Shown here one piece after another: positions 1 to 10,438 of a stretch of 64,000 nucleotides of DNA (position 1 is its first letter; each line of letters begins with the position of its first letter). The notes under the pieces are model-generated. The model did no database searches. It saw nothing but the letters and a program-made list of their open reading frames with translations, and was not told the DNA's origin. Source of the DNA: Actinomycetota bacterium. GTDB lineage: Bacteria > Actinomycetota > Actinomycetes > Streptosporangiales > Streptosporangiaceae. The translations under genes were made by a program, and so were the position numbers. The stretch covers positions 1-64,000 of the forward strand of contig DAHVDE010000037.1 of the NCBI GenBank assembly GCA_027313705.1, read 5' to 3'.

Positions 1-1308
<1,308 letters not shown>

Positions 1309-1317
1309 ACGCTGCAC

Positions 1318-1347
1318 AACGTAGCCGCCGATAGCCAATCCTGGCAA
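1318..1347 (-). promoter_or_regulatory. Candidate thiC promoter
   Basis: On the minus strand TTGCCA (1347-1342) and TACGTT (1323-1318) are 18 bp apart and end about 10 bp before the riboswitch, where a housekeeping sigma promoter would be expected. Pattern match only. Confidence 0.45.
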
Positions 1348-1830
1348 GGGCGGCCCCTGGAAGGCCGGCAGACCTCCGGTCCGCATGAGCGGGCACTCCC
1401 CCTCTCCCGGTTACAGGAAGGGCCGGTTATGCCGGATCGCCCCGGGAAGCTCGGAGGCTCTGATTCCTGCGGGGAAGGGGCCCATGGCGGCACAGCGGAA
1501 GTTACCCCGGGGCTGCGTGCGGTGAAATGGTGCCGAAGATCACGAAGGGGATCCGGAGGGCGGACTGTCCCGTAGTAGTCACGAGGCTGCTGTAATGGCG
1601 GCGGAGCGAAGGGTGCGGGCTATCCGCAGGAAGTTCACGAGTCAGCCGGGAACCGGAGGAACGAGTGAGTGGCCTGAAGCGGAAGGCACTCCTCGCCGGG
1701 GACGGTCAGAGCCCCCTCTCGCTCAGCCCGGAGACGACAACGCCAGGTCGCAATCATTAGCAACGTCAAGTCGTCAGGTTGCGTTGCCTAACTGCGGCCT
1801 GGCGTTGCCGCAGAGCACACGGTCCGGAGC
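1348..1830. other. Intergenic stretch without a recognised gene
   Basis: Between the thiC promoter and the end of the PhyH-like gene. Short open frames exist on both strands but look like chance high-GC frames. I looked for SRP RNA, RNase P and known riboswitch motifs and saw none. GC-rich inverted segments around 1400-1490 may form structure, but nothing identifiable. Confidence 0.5.
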
Positions 1831-2646
1831 TCAGGCCAGGACGCCGAGCAACTTCAGGCGTTCCGCGGCGATCGCGCGGGAGGGACTCGTGCCCGCGCTC
1901 GCGGCCCATTCGCGCCAGACTGGCCAGCGGCTCCTGTCATAGTTCTCGTGCTCGAACCCGTCCTCAAGCGTCAGGTCGCGGAGGAGTTGCAGCTCAGCCG
2001 GATCGCCGGTCCCTGGCCAGGCCAGGTAATCGATTGTCCAGGTAAGCCGCGGGGTGCCGCCGCGGGCGCAGTTGAACAGGTGCGAGTGAAGGGCGACGAC
2101 ATCACCAGGCTGGGTCTCGACCACGACGTGCGGCCACTGCGGCCAGTCCGGTTCTGCGAAGCCCGACGCGGCTGGCGCGGCGCGGTGGTAGGCCCATAGC
2201 TGGCGCTCGTAGTCGGGCAGGTGCGATCCGGGAATCAGGCGCAGCGCGCCGGTGCGCGCCGTCCGGGGCCCGAGGTCCACCCAGAGGGTCAGGCCAGGAA
2301 GGGCCGGGCCAAGCCGGGTATGCCAGCCGGAGTCCCCGGTGAAACAGGTGGCGATGCCGACCGACGGCACCGTCGGGCCGCCGAGCAGTTCGGCGGACAG
2401 CAGGAAGGTTCTTTCGTCGTCGGCGATGAGCGACTGGCTGAACGGCGCCCGGTCCACAGAAAGCGGCAGGTAGTCGCCGCTGATGCCGTCAGCTTCACCG
2501 GGCTCAGTGCCGAGGCAACCAAAGGCGCCGGTCAGGGCAGTGCTGACCTCATCATGTAGTGCTGTCATCTCCGACGGGCTGAACAGCCCGCGCAGCGTCA
2601 GGTACCCGAAGGTACCGAAGTGCAGAATCTGCTGGTGCGTAAGCAT
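1831..2646 (-). CDS. PhyH-like (phytanoyl-CoA dioxygenase superfamily) protein with altered metal motif
   Basis: 271 residues. The start is the ATG at 2646, preceded by AAGGAG at good spacing; an upstream in-frame ATG at 2688 has no ribosome-binding site. The pattern is that of the PhyH double-stranded beta-helix: N-terminal FGTFGYLTLRGLFSP, a central WHTR at residues 108-111, LRLIPGSH at 136-142, and a distal GDVVALHSHLFN with TPRLTWTIDY around 181-206. Fe(II)/2-oxoglutarate members normally have HxD or HxE at the first site; here it is H109-T-R111, so the carboxylate ligand is replaced by arginine. The distal His (187 or 189) and the 2OG-binding Arg (200) seem present. Substrate unknown; it may be inactive or use another mechanism. 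Divergent from the ArsR gene. Confidence 0.75.
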   Translation of the reverse strand: MLTHQQILHFGTFGYLTLRGLFSPSEMTALHDEVSTALTGAFGCLGTEPGEADGISGDYLPLSVDRAPFSQSLIADDERTFLLSAELLGGPTVPSVGIATCFTGDSGWHTRLGPALPGLTLWVDLGPRTARTGALRLIPGSHLPDYERQLWAYHRAAPAASGFAEPDWPQWPHVVVETQPGDVVALHSHLFNCARGGTPRLTWTIDYLAWPGTGDPAELQLLRDLTLEDGFEHENYDRSRWPVWREWAASAGTSPSRAIAAERLKLLGVLA

Positions 2647-2748
2647 GAAAAACTCCTTGCCGGCTCGGTTGGTCATGGCTGAAGGCAAGCCGGCAGGGGG
2701 TGCACGAGCAGTTCGGGATCATTTTCGCATGGGCGCAAGCCTACCCGC

Positions 2749-3042
2749 GTGCAAGGCGCATCGCCACTCGCGCGCCAGGCAATTGGCGCTCGCCTGGCCG
2801 ACGGGCCGATGGCCGTCGGGCAGCTGGCTGCCGGGCTGCCGGTGAGCCGGTCAGCGGTTTCGCAGCACTTGAAGATCCTCAAGGACGCAGGCCTGGTAGA
2901 CGACGTGGCGCAGGGGACGCGCCGGATCTACCGGCTCAACCCGGTGGCACTTGCGGCGCTGCGGGATCAGCTCGACACGTACTGGCGCCGGGCACTGGCA
3001 GCGTATTCCGACGTCGTGCAAGCACAGGAGAAAGAGAAGTGA
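2749..3042 (+). CDS. ArsR-family winged-helix repressor
   Basis: 97 residues from a GTG at 2749; no earlier in-frame ATG is visible. The family HTH is clear: LADGPMAVGQLAAGLPVSRS followed by AVSQHLKILKDAGLV, then an RIYRL wing and a short C-terminal helix. Its N terminus is a few residues shorter than usual (the common DPTRR motif reads SPLARQ). No metal-binding ELCVCDL motif is present, so this is the metal-independent type often paired with an AHSA1/SRPBCC gene, as here. The stop overlaps the next start (TGATG), so the two are translationally coupled. Probably autoregulatory, perhaps also on the divergent PhyH-like gene. Confidence 0.85.
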   Translation: MQGASPLARQAIGARLADGPMAVGQLAAGLPVSRSAVSQHLKILKDAGLVDDVAQGTRRIYRLNPVALAALRDQLDTYWRRALAAYSDVVQAQEKEK

Positions 3043-3515
3043 TGGGCCAGACGAAGACCGAGACGGTCCGCAAGCAGATCGTCGTCGACGCTCCGATCGG
3101 ACGCGCTTTCACGGTATTCACCAGGCAGTTCGGCGACTTCAAGCCGCCCGAGCACAACCTGCTCGGATCACCCATTGCCGAAACGGTGTTCGAGCCGCGA
3201 GTCGGCGGCAGCATCGTGGACAGGGCGTCAGATGGCACCGAGTGCCGGTGGGCGCGGATCCTCGCGTTCGATCCGCCTGACCGGGTCGTGTTCAGCTGGG
3301 ACATCAGCCCGCGGTGGACCATCGAGACCGATCCAGCTCAGGCAAGCGAGGTCGAGGTGCGATTTTACGCCGAATCGCCGGACCGTACCAGGGTCGAACT
3401 GGAGCACAGGCACCTCGACCGGCATGGTTCCGGCTGGGAGGCGATCGTCATGGGCGTCGACGGACCGGAGGGCTGGCCTTTATATCTCCACAGGTATGCC
3501 GCCTTGCTGAGGTAA
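3042..3515 (+). CDS. SRPBCC (AHSA1-type) protein
   Basis: 157 residues starting at the ATG that overlaps the ArsR stop. Typical AHSA1/CalC-like pattern: IVVDAPIGRAFTVFT, FEPRVGGSIVDRASDGTECRWARILAFDPPDRVVFSWDI split across the early sheet, and VEVRFYAESPDRTRVELEHR with a C-terminal GWEAIV helix. Members form a hydrophobic cavity and pair with ArsR regulators. Ligand unknown. No signal peptide or membrane segment, so cytosolic. Confidence 0.85.
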   Translation: MGQTKTETVRKQIVVDAPIGRAFTVFTRQFGDFKPPEHNLLGSPIAETVFEPRVGGSIVDRASDGTECRWARILAFDPPDRVVFSWDISPRWTIETDPAQASEVEVRFYAESPDRTRVELEHRHLDRHGSGWEAIVMGVDGPEGWPLYLHRYAALLR

Positions 3516-3567
3516 GGCCGCTGATATCTGCGGGCGCACTCGCGGGATGCTCGCGCACGCCGGCGGG

Positions 3568-3936
3568 TCAGTCAGGCGCCTTGGCGTACGTCTCGGCGGT
3601 CGCGGTCTCGAACTCGTAGCCCACTACCGGCTGGTCGCCGGTGACCCAGGCATCGTGACCAGGCTCGATGACGTAGGCGTCGCCCGCGCCAAGATCAAGC
3701 TCGTCACCTTCTTCGTGCTTGACGTGCAGGCTGCCAGCGGTGATGGTGCCGACATGCCTGGCCTGGCAGGTCTGCGTGCCCGCTACCGGCTTGACGCACT
3801 GTGACCATCGCCAGCCAGGCTCGAGTGTCATCCGCGCCGCCTTGACCTGGCCGAGCGCGACGACCTCGAGCCTGGTCTTGTCCGGGGCACGGGTCTGGTC
3901 CGGGTGCGCGAAGCTCTTGCTTGATATTCCCGCCAC
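3568..3936 (-). CDS. Small cupin-domain protein
   Basis: 122 residues from a GTG at 3936 with AAGGAG about 7 nt upstream. The two cupin motifs are recognisable: LEPGWRWSQCVKP with RHVGTITAGSLHV, then LGAGDAYVIEPGHDAWVTGDQPVVGYEF. Single-domain beta-barrel cupins of this size are widespread in actinobacteria and mostly uncharacterised. Convergent with the SRPBCC gene. No substrate can be named. Confidence 0.75.
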   Translation of the reverse strand: MAGISSKSFAHPDQTRAPDKTRLEVVALGQVKAARMTLEPGWRWSQCVKPVAGTQTCQARHVGTITAGSLHVKHEEGDELDLGAGDAYVIEPGHDAWVTGDQPVVGYEFETATAETYAKAPD

Positions 3937-3989
3937 TTGACCGCTCCTTCCTGCTCGTCACCTGCTGCTCACTTGCTCGTCAGCCGAGG

Positions 3990-4100
3990 TCATCGACGCG
4001 CCAGGGTCGCCAGGCTCGGCGTCAGGTGCCCCTCGCTCATGAGGTACGTGATCTCGCTGATATGAGTGGAGGTGAACTCGATGGTCTGGATGAAAGCCAC
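3990..4100 (-). pseudogene. Truncated 5' fragment of a small actinobacterial protein (AFIQTIEF type)
   Basis: A GTG at 4100 with GGAAGGAA upstream opens a 36-codon frame beginning VAFIQTIEFTSTHISEI. This resembles the N terminus of a roughly 100-residue family (M-x-x-V-Q-x-I-E-F-x-T-x-x-I-D-E) recalled from actinobacterial genomes. After about residue 20 the resemblance stops and the frame ends at 3990. I infer a decayed or 3'-truncated gene; a genuine short protein cannot be excluded. Confidence 0.4.
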
Positions 4101-4215
4101 GTGCTGTTCCTTCCCGGTGGTTCCGGTCAGGCCTGGCCGGCCATCACAGCAGTGTCGCGCGCCGGTGCGAAACTGAGGCCGAGCCCGTGCGCAGATCCTG
4201 TGCAGCCCGGCCAAA

Positions 4216-4232
4216 ATACCCTAGGGGGGTAT
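4216..4232. promoter_or_regulatory. CsoR-type copper operator overlapping the copZA promoter
   Basis: The near-palindrome ATACCC-TAGGG-GGGTAT matches the G/C-tract operator of CsoR copper repressors. A TATAGT -10-like hexamer overlaps its right half (4230-4235), about 55 bp before copZ, so repressor binding would block the promoter. No csoR gene is in the window. Confidence 0.7.
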
Positions 4233-4287
4233 AGTATTCTGGGCCGGAGGGGAAAGAGCAGTAACGAGCGGAAATAAGGAGCGCGCG

Positions 4288-4509
4288 ATGGTGCAGGCGA
4301 CGTACACGGTGACCGGGATGACCTGCGAGCACTGCGCGCGTGCGGTCACCGGGGAACTGACTCAGATCACCGGCGTCACCGAGGTGAACGTCAGCCTGGT
4401 GCCCGGCGGGGATTCTGTGGTGACGGTGACGAGCCAGAGCGCTCTGCCGACCGACTCGGTGATCGCCGCGCTTGACGAGGCGGGCGACTACCGCCTGGCC
4501 GGTGCCTGA
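4288..4509 (+). CDS. copZ: Copper chaperone CopZ (HMA domain)
   Basis: 73 residues, one heavy-metal-associated domain with metal motif GMTCEHC near residues 10-16 (MTCxxC). Start supported by AAGGAG 5-6 nt upstream. HMA proteins of this size carry Cu(I) in the cytosol and hand it to CopA, encoded 44 bp downstream. Expected to be induced by copper through the operator at 4216-4232. Confidence 0.93.
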   Translation: MVQATYTVTGMTCEHCARAVTGELTQITGVTEVNVSLVPGGDSVVTVTSQSALPTDSVIAALDEAGDYRLAGA

Positions 4510-4553
4510 CCGCGGCATTTCCGAAGCTGGCTGGCTGGCGAGAGGAGCCTTCG

Positions 4554-6878
4554 ATGGGCACGGTCGTCGATGGCAGGGAACAGGACATCGCTGATGCCGG
4601 GCAGCGGTCAGCGGAACTCGACATTGGCGGTATGACATGCGCCTCGTGCGCGGCTCGGATCGAGAAGAAGCTGAACCGCGTGCCAGGCGTGACCGCGACG
4701 GTGAACTATGCGACCGAGAAGGCGCGGGTGACCTTCCCTGAGGGCGTGACCGCAGAAGACCTTATCGGCGTGGTCGAGCAGACCGGCTATACGGCGACGC
4801 GGCCGGCTCAGGCCGTGCCTGACGAGCCGGCGGCGGGCGCTGCGGAGGCGGCGGGGGAGTCGCGGGAGGAGACGGCTGGGCTCAAGGACCGGCTGCTGAT
4901 CTCGCTCGCTTTGACGGTGCCCGTCGTGGCGCTTGCCATGATTCCCGCGCTGCAGTTCCGTAACTGGCAGTGGGCGTCCCTGGCGCTTGCCGCGCCGGTG
5001 GCGGTCTGGGGGGCATGGCCGTTCCACCGTGCCGCCTGGCGCAACGCCAGGCACGGTGCGGCGACGATGGACACCCTGATCTCGGTCGGTGTCAGCGCCG
5101 CGTTCTGCTGGTCGCTTTACGCGCTGTTCTTCGGCCGTGCCGGGATGGCCGGCCTGCACGCCAGCTTTACGCTGCTCGCGGGGAGCGCGGCGACCGACGC
5201 GACCTACCTTGACGTCGCCACCGGGGTCACGGTGCTGATCCTGACCGGCCGCTACTTCGAAGCCCGTGCCAAGCGCCGGTCAGGTGAGGCGCTGCGCGCG
5301 CTGCTCGCCATGGGAGCCAAGGACGTGACCGTGCTGCGGGACGGCAGGGAAAGCCGGGTGCCCGTCGGCCAGCTCACGGTCGGTGAGCTGTTCGTGGTGC
5401 GGCCGGGAGAGAAGATCGCCGCCGACGGGGTCATCGAGTCAGGTTCCTCGGCGATCGACGCCTCGATGCTCACCGGAGAGCCGGTGCCGGTCGACGTCGG
5501 GCCCGGCGATGCGGTGACTGGCGCGTGCGTGAATGTTTCCGGCCGGCTGGTGGTACGGGCCACCAGAGTGGGAGCCGACACCCAGCTCGCCCAGATCGCC
5601 CGAATGGTCGAGGAGGCGCAGATCGGCAAGGCGCGGGTGCAGCGCCTGGCCGACAGGGTCTCCGCCGTCTTCGTCCCCGTGGTGATCGCCATCGCCATCG
5701 TGACCTTGCTGGCCTGGCTGGCGGCCGGCCAGCCGGCCGTGGCGGCGTTCACCGCCGCCGTGGCCGTGCTCATTATCGCCTGCCCGTGCGCGCTCGGCCT
5801 GGCAACGCCGACCGCGCTGCTGGTCGGCACCGGCCGCGGCGCCCAGCTCGGCATCGTGATCAGGGGCCAGGAAGTGCTCGAGTCCACCCGCGCTGTCGAC
5901 ACGATCGTGCTCGACAAGACCGGCACGGTCACCACGGGGAAGATGAGCCTGGCCGGCGTGATCGCCGTCGAGGGCGAAGACGCCGACCGGGTGCTCCGGC
6001 TGGCTGGCGCGGTCGAGCACGCATCGGAGCACCCCGTCGCCGTGGCGGTCGCGGCCGGGGCCGCCGAGCGCCTGGCGACGGCATTGCCTGAGGCGGAAAG
6101 CTTCAGCACCAGTCAAGGGCTCGGGGTGTCCGGCGTTGTCGAGGGTCATGCCGTCGTCGTCGGCCGGGCGGGCTGGCTGGAAACCGAGTGGGGCCAGCAG
6201 ATCCCGCCTGGCCTGGCCGCCCGCGCGCAAGAGGCGGAAGCGGCCGGCCAGACCGCGGTGTACGCGGGCTGGGACGGCCAGGTGCGCGGGCTGCTTGCCG
6301 TCGCCGACACCATCAAGCCGACCTCTGCCGCCGCGATCGCCAGGCTGCGCGGGCTCGGCTTGTCACCAGTGCTGCTCACCGGTGACAACGTACGGGCCGC
6401 CCGCACAGTGGCCGCCGCCGTCGGCATCGATGAGGTCATCGCCGGAGTCCTGCCCGCAGGCAAGGTGGAGGCAATCAAGCGGCTGCAGGCCGGCGGCCGG
6501 GTGGTAGCGATGGCCGGGGACGGCATCAACGACGCGGCCGCGCTCGCCCAGGCCGACCTCGGCCTCGCCATGGGCACCGGCACAGACGCCGCCATCGAAG
6601 CGGCCGACCTTACCCTGGTCCGCGGTGACCTGCTCGTGGTGGCGGACGCGATCCGCCTGTCCAGGCGGACGCTGCGCACCATCAAGGGCAACCTGTTCTG
6701 GGCCTTCGCCTATAACGTCGCCGCCTTGCCGCTTGCCGCGCTCGGCTTCCTCAACCCGCTGATCTCCGGTGCCGCGATGGCGTTCAGCTCGCTGTTCGTC
6801 GTCACCAACAGCCTGCGGCTGCGCCGATTCCAGCCAGGTCCCGCCGAGCATTACGATTCGGGCATAGCGTCAAGTTAA
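4554..6878 (+). CDS. copA: Cu(+)-exporting P1B-type ATPase CopA
   Basis: 774 residues. One N-terminal HMA domain (GGMTCASC, Cys29 and Cys32), then a membrane domain with the Cu-transport motif CPC near residue 410 ([13 protein letters not shown]), the phosphorylation motif DKTGT near 453, the P1B-specific SEHP near 491 and the hinge GDGIND near 655. A last pair of membrane helices follows. AGAGGAG precedes the ATG. The order copZ-copA is a normal export operon. The NMO-like gene begins 12 bp after the stop and its Shine-Dalgarno overlaps the copA stop, so it may be co-transcribed. Length and motifs are complete. Confidence 0.96.
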   Translation: MGTVVDGREQDIADAGQRSAELDIGGMTCASCAARIEKKLNRVPGVTATVNYATEKARVTFPEGVTAEDLIGVVEQTGYTATRPAQAVPDEPAAGAAEAAGESREETAGLKDRLLISLALTVPVVALAMIPALQFRNWQWASLALAAPVAVWGAWPFHRAAWRNARHGAATMDTLISVGVSAAFCWSLYALFFGRAGMAGLHASFTLLAGSAATDATYLDVATGVTVLILTGRYFEARAKRRSGEALRALLAMGAKDVTVLRDGRESRVPVGQLTVGELFVVRPGEKIAADGVIESGSSAIDASMLTGEPVPVDVGPGDAVTGACVNVSGRLVVRATRVGADTQLAQIARMVEEAQIGKARVQRLADRVSAVFVPVVIAIAIVTLLAWLAAGQPAVAAFTAAVAVLIIACPCALGLATPTALLVGTGRGAQLGIVIRGQEVLESTRAVDTIVLDKTGTVTTGKMSLAGVIAVEGEDADRVLRLAGAVEHASEHPVAVAVAAGAAERLATALPEAESFSTSQGLGVSGVVEGHAVVVGRAGWLETEWGQQIPPGLAARAQEAEAAGQTAVYAGWDGQVRGLLAVADTIKPTSAAAIARLRGLGLSPVLLTGDNVRAARTVAAAVGIDEVIAGVLPAGKVEAIKRLQAGGRVVAMAGDGINDAAALAQADLGLAMGTGTDAAIEAADLTLVRGDLLVVADAIRLSRRTLRTIKGNLFWAFAYNVAALPLAALGFLNPLISGAAMAFSSLFVVTNSLRLRRFQPGPAEHYDSGIASS

Positions 6879-6890
6879 GGAGTATCACCC

Positions 6891-8024
6891 GTGAAAACTC
6901 CGATCTGCGACATGCTCGGCATCGACCTGCCGCTGCTCGCGTTCAGCCACTGCCGTGACGTGGTCGCCGCGGTGACGAACGCGGGCGGCTTCGGCGTGCT
7001 CGGGGCTTCCAGCCACACCCCAGAGCAGCTTGAACGCGAGCTGGCCTGGATCGACGATCACGTGGACGGCCGGCCGTACGGCGCCGACATCCTCGTGCCG
7101 GAGAAGTTCGCGGGCAAGGGCGAGGGACTTGACGGCGCCGCCATGCGGGCGCTGATCGGTCAGCCGCAGCGGGACTTCGTCGCCGCGCTGCTCGAAGAGC
7201 ACGGGATCGAGGCAGGCAGCCTCGCCGGGCCGTCGAACGCGGCCGCGTCTGTCATGATCAGCGACACGGCCGGGGAACAACTGCTCGACGTGGCGTTCAG
7301 GCATCCGATCAAGCTGATCGCGAGCGCGCTTGGCACTCCGCCCGCATTCATGATCGAGCGGGCCCGCGCCGCGGGCGTGCCGATCGCTGCCCTGGTCGGC
7401 GCGAAGGAACACGCGATCAGGCAGGTGAACGCCGGGGTCGACATCTTGGTGGCGGCAGGCACAGAGGCGGGCGGCCACTGCGGTGAGGTCACCACCATGG
7501 TGCTTGTGCCAGAGGTCATCGAGGCGATCGCGCCGGTCAGGAAGGTGCCGGTGCTTGCCGCTGGCGGCATCGTGACCGGCAGGCAGCTGGCGGCCGCGAT
7601 CGCGCTCGGCGCGGACGGTGCGTGGACCGGCTCGGTCTGGCTGACCACGGAAGAAGCCGAGACCGCGCCTTATACCAAGCAGAAGATGATCGCCGCCACG
7701 TCGCGGGACACGGTCCGCTCCCGCAGCCGCACCGGTAAGCCTTCCAGGCAGCTCAAGTCGGCGTGGACGGAAGGCTGGGAAGGCGAGCGCAGCCCTGGCG
7801 CGCTGCCGATGCCGCTTCAGTCGCTGCTCAGCGAGCCGGCGCTGCACCGGATCGACAAGCTTGCCGAGCAGGGCAACCCTGGTGCGCAGGAACTCGCGAC
7901 CTACTGGGTCGGGCAGGGCGTCGGGCTGATGAACAAGGCCACCACGGTGCGCGACGTGGTGTATGAGATGGCCATGGATTTCGCGGCCGCCGCCGGGCAC
8001 CTTGCTGAGGTGGCAGGCGACTAG
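6891..8024 (+). CDS. Nitronate monooxygenase-family FMN enzyme
   Basis: 377 residues from a GTG with AAGGAG 8 nt upstream. TIM-barrel flavoprotein of the NMO/2-nitropropane dioxygenase family: N-terminal CDMLGIDLPLLAF, VTNAGGFGVLG near residue 35, VDILVAAGTEAGGHCGEV near 180-197 (includes the family His), and PVLAAGGIVTGRQLAAAIALGADG near 210 for phosphate binding. Such enzymes oxidise nitronates or act as NADH:quinone reductases; the substrate cannot be told. Location right after copA suggests co-transcription, but a copper role is unproven. Confidence 0.85.
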   Translation: MKTPICDMLGIDLPLLAFSHCRDVVAAVTNAGGFGVLGASSHTPEQLERELAWIDDHVDGRPYGADILVPEKFAGKGEGLDGAAMRALIGQPQRDFVAALLEEHGIEAGSLAGPSNAAASVMISDTAGEQLLDVAFRHPIKLIASALGTPPAFMIERARAAGVPIAALVGAKEHAIRQVNAGVDILVAAGTEAGGHCGEVTTMVLVPEVIEAIAPVRKVPVLAAGGIVTGRQLAAAIALGADGAWTGSVWLTTEEAETAPYTKQKMIAATSRDTVRSRSRTGKPSRQLKSAWTEGWEGERSPGALPMPLQSLLSEPALHRIDKLAEQGNPGAQELATYWVGQGVGLMNKATTVRDVVYEMAMDFAAAAGHLAEVAGD

Positions 8025-8027
8025 GCT
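8022..8027 (+). promoter_or_regulatory. -10 box of a probable leaderless promoter
   Basis: TAGGCT followed by 6 nt and the ATG at 8034, with no Shine-Dalgarno. The box overlaps the stop codon of the upstream gene. Confidence 0.5.
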
Positions 8028-8033
8028 GCATAC

Positions 8034-8483
8034 ATGCCAATTCAGGGTGAATACCAGCCAAGTCCGAGTGCCTGGGTACGCGAGCAGGTCGACCAGTTCG
8101 AGGCATCGGGCGGCACCGAGGCGACTACGCTTGGCGATACCGGCCTGCCGATCGTCGTGATCACTAATCTCGGCGCCAAGTCGGGCAAGGTGCGCAAGAC
8201 CCCGCTGATGCGAGTCGAGCATGCCGGCAAGTACCTGGCTGTCGCCTCCCAGGGCGGTGCACCCAAGAATCCGCTGTGGTACTACAACTTCCTGGCCAGC
8301 CCGAACGTCGTGCTCCAGGACGGTCCCGAGATCATCGATATGGTCGCCAGGGAGCTCACCGGCGAAGAGAAGGCGGAATGGTGGGAGCGCGCCGTCGCCG
8401 CCTACCCGCCTTACGCCGAGTACCAGGCTAAGACCAGCCGGCAGATCCCGGTTCTCCTGCTCGAGCCGGCCAGCGGCGACTGA
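8034..8483 (+). CDS. Deazaflavin (F420)-dependent nitroreductase-family protein (Ddn-like)
   Basis: 149 residues. Shows the DUF385/Ddn pattern: [55 protein letters not shown] spread over residues 39-92, then a C-terminal [22 protein letters not shown]. This split-barrel family binds F420H2 and reduces quinones and other acceptors; a Ddn-like protein implies that the host makes F420. Cytosolic or membrane-associated. ftsH starts four bases after its stop. Confidence 0.9.
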   Translation: MPIQGEYQPSPSAWVREQVDQFEASGGTEATTLGDTGLPIVVITNLGAKSGKVRKTPLMRVEHAGKYLAVASQGGAPKNPLWYYNFLASPNVVLQDGPEIIDMVARELTGEEKAEWWERAVAAYPPYAEYQAKTSRQIPVLLLEPASGD

Positions 8484-8487
8484 GCGC

Positions 8488-10431
8488 ATGAGCAAGCAGC
8501 CGAGTTCGCCGCCGCCTGGTGACAAGCCCATGCCGACGGCACCGCCCCCGCCGCCTGGCTGGCGGCACTGGCTATGGCCGATCGCGCTGATCGTGATGCT
8601 GGCGCTGTACTTCTTCCTGCCAGGGATCGGCTCGACGGGAACGGTCACGCTGAGCTATTCGCAGTTCCTGAGCGACGCGGCCGGGCATCAGGTCAAGACC
8701 GTCGAGGTGAGCAGCCCGTCCAACGGCAGCAACACCACGATCACGGGCACGCTGAAGAACGGCAAGAACTTCACCACGGTCGGCCCGCCTGACACCTACT
8801 CGCTCGCGAACCAGTTGCGGGCCGACGGCGCGGACGTGAACCTGTCCGCGCCGAGTTCTTCGCTCGGCGGCGTCCTGCTCTACCTGCTCGTCATCTTCGC
8901 TCCGCTGATCGTCGTGTTCTGGCTGTTCCGGCGGATGTCACGGGCCAGCGGCGGATCGGCGGGACTCGGCGTGCTCGGCGTCGGCAGGTCGCGCGCCAAG
9001 GTGTTCGACGCCGAGCGGCCAGATACCAAGTTCTCCGATGTCGCCGGCTATGAGGGTGCCAAGGAAGAGATCACTGAGGTCGTCGACTTCCTGAAGAACG
9101 CCGACCGGTATCAGCGAGCGGGCGCGATGGCGCCGAGGGGCCTGCTGATGATCGGCCCGCCAGGAACAGGCAAGACGCTGCTCGCCCGCGCCGTCGCCGG
9201 GGAGGCCAGTGTTCCCTTCTTCTCGGTCACCGGCTCGAGCTTCGTCGAGATGTTCGTCGGAGTGGGCGCGGCGCGGGTGCGTGACCTCTTCGCCGAAGCG
9301 CGCAGGCGCGCCCCGGCGATCATCTTCATCGATGAAATCGACGCGATCGGCCAGCGCCGTGCAGGCTCAGGCGCGGTAGTCGCCAACGACGAGCGCGAGC
9401 AGACCCTGAACCAGCTGCTGTCCGAGATGGATGGCTTCGATATGGCTCAGGGCATCGTGGTGCTCGCCGCGACCAACCGCCCAGAGGTGCTCGACCCGGC
9501 GCTGCTCAGGCCGGGGCGATTCGACCGGCAGATCACGATCCCGCTGCCGACCCTGGACGAGCGCGCCGCGATCCTGGCCGTGCATTGCCGCGGCAAGCAG
9601 CTGGCGCCTGACGTCGACCTGAACGTGGTCGCCAGGGCCACCCCTGGATTCTCCGGTGCCGACCTGGCGAACCTCGCCAACGAGGCCGCGATCTTCGCGG
9701 TCCGCCGGGGCAGGGAGATCATCAGCGCCGCGGACTTCGACGACGCGCGCGACCGCATCCTGCTCGGCCGCCGCGAGGGATCGAACGTGCTGCTGCCGGC
9801 GGAGAAGCACGCCGTCGCCGTGCACGAGAGCGGTCACGCGATCGTGCTTGCCCTCTCCGACCACGCCGACCCGGTGGCGAAGGTCACGATCTTGCCGGCC
9901 GGCCAGGCGCTCGGCGTGACCCAGCAGTTGCCGTTGATCGAGCGGCACCTGTACGGCGAGGACTACCTGCGGGAGACCCTGGCTGGCCGCCTCGGCGGCC
10001 GGGCAGCGGAGCTGGTAGTGCTCGGCCAGGGTTCCACGGGTGCCGCCAATGACCTGTCTACCGCGACCGACCTGGCCACCAAGATGGTGCGCGAGTTCGG
10101 CCTGTCGGCCGAGCTTGGCCCGGTCGGCTACCCGGAAGGCGGCTCGGTGTTCCTCGGCGGCGGCGGCGGACTGTCGAGCCGGCCGTTCTCCGAGCAGACA
10201 CAGGCCGTCATCGACACGGAAGTTGCCAGGCTGCTGCGCGAGGCCGAGCAGGCCGCCATCGAGCTCATCCGCTCACACCGTTCCCAGCTTGACGAGCTCG
10301 TCGCACTGCTGCTCGAGCACGAGACGGTGGACTCCGCCCAGGTGTACCGTATCGTCGGCAGGCCAGTACCAGGCGGCCACCGCCCCGAGGACCTCGTGCT
10401 CGCCCCTCTGGTGGCCGGCGAGGAGTCATAA
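8488..10431 (+). CDS. ftsH: ATP-dependent zinc metalloprotease FtsH
   Basis: 647 residues. Pro-rich N terminus, TM1 at about 27-44, extracytoplasmic domain, TM2 at about 128-148, AAA+ domain with Walker A GPPGTGKT (222-229), Walker [12 protein letters not shown] (near 278) and second-region-of-homology [19 protein letters not shown] (near 327), then the M41 domain with HESGH near 447 and the third zinc-ligand region NDLSTAT near 520. Start at ATG 8488. The neighbourhood is not the usual tilS-hpt-ftsH-folE, so this may be an additional copy; that needs the whole genome. Confidence 0.95.
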   Translation: MSKQPSSPPPGDKPMPTAPPPPPGWRHWLWPIALIVMLALYFFLPGIGSTGTVTLSYSQFLSDAAGHQVKTVEVSSPSNGSNTTITGTLKNGKNFTTVGPPDTYSLANQLRADGADVNLSAPSSSLGGVLLYLLVIFAPLIVVFWLFRRMSRASGGSAGLGVLGVGRSRAKVFDAERPDTKFSDVAGYEGAKEEITEVVDFLKNADRYQRAGAMAPRGLLMIGPPGTGKTLLARAVAGEASVPFFSVTGSSFVEMFVGVGAARVRDLFAEARRRAPAIIFIDEIDAIGQRRAGSGAVVANDEREQTLNQLLSEMDGFDMAQGIVVLAATNRPEVLDPALLRPGRFDRQITIPLPTLDERAAILAVHCRGKQLAPDVDLNVVARATPGFSGADLANLANEAAIFAVRRGREIISAADFDDARDRILLGRREGSNVLLPAEKHAVAVHESGHAIVLALSDHADPVAKVTILPAGQALGVTQQLPLIERHLYGEDYLRETLAGRLGGRAAELVVLGQGSTGAANDLSTATDLATKMVREFGLSAELGPVGYPEGGSVFLGGGGGLSSRPFSEQTQAVIDTEVARLLREAEQAAIELIRSHRSQLDELVALLLEHETVDSAQVYRIVGRPVPGGHRPEDLVLAPLVAGEES

Positions 10432-10438
10432 TCGGCAC

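Noticed and set aside
1595-1942. Plus-strand frame overlapping the 3' end of the PhyH-like gene
   Set aside because: No domain signal, Arg/Ser-rich chance frame; the opposite strand carries a recognisable gene.
6885-8648. 587-codon open frame antisense to the NMO, oxidoreductase and ftsH genes
   Set aside because: Spans three good genes on the other strand and shows no family pattern.
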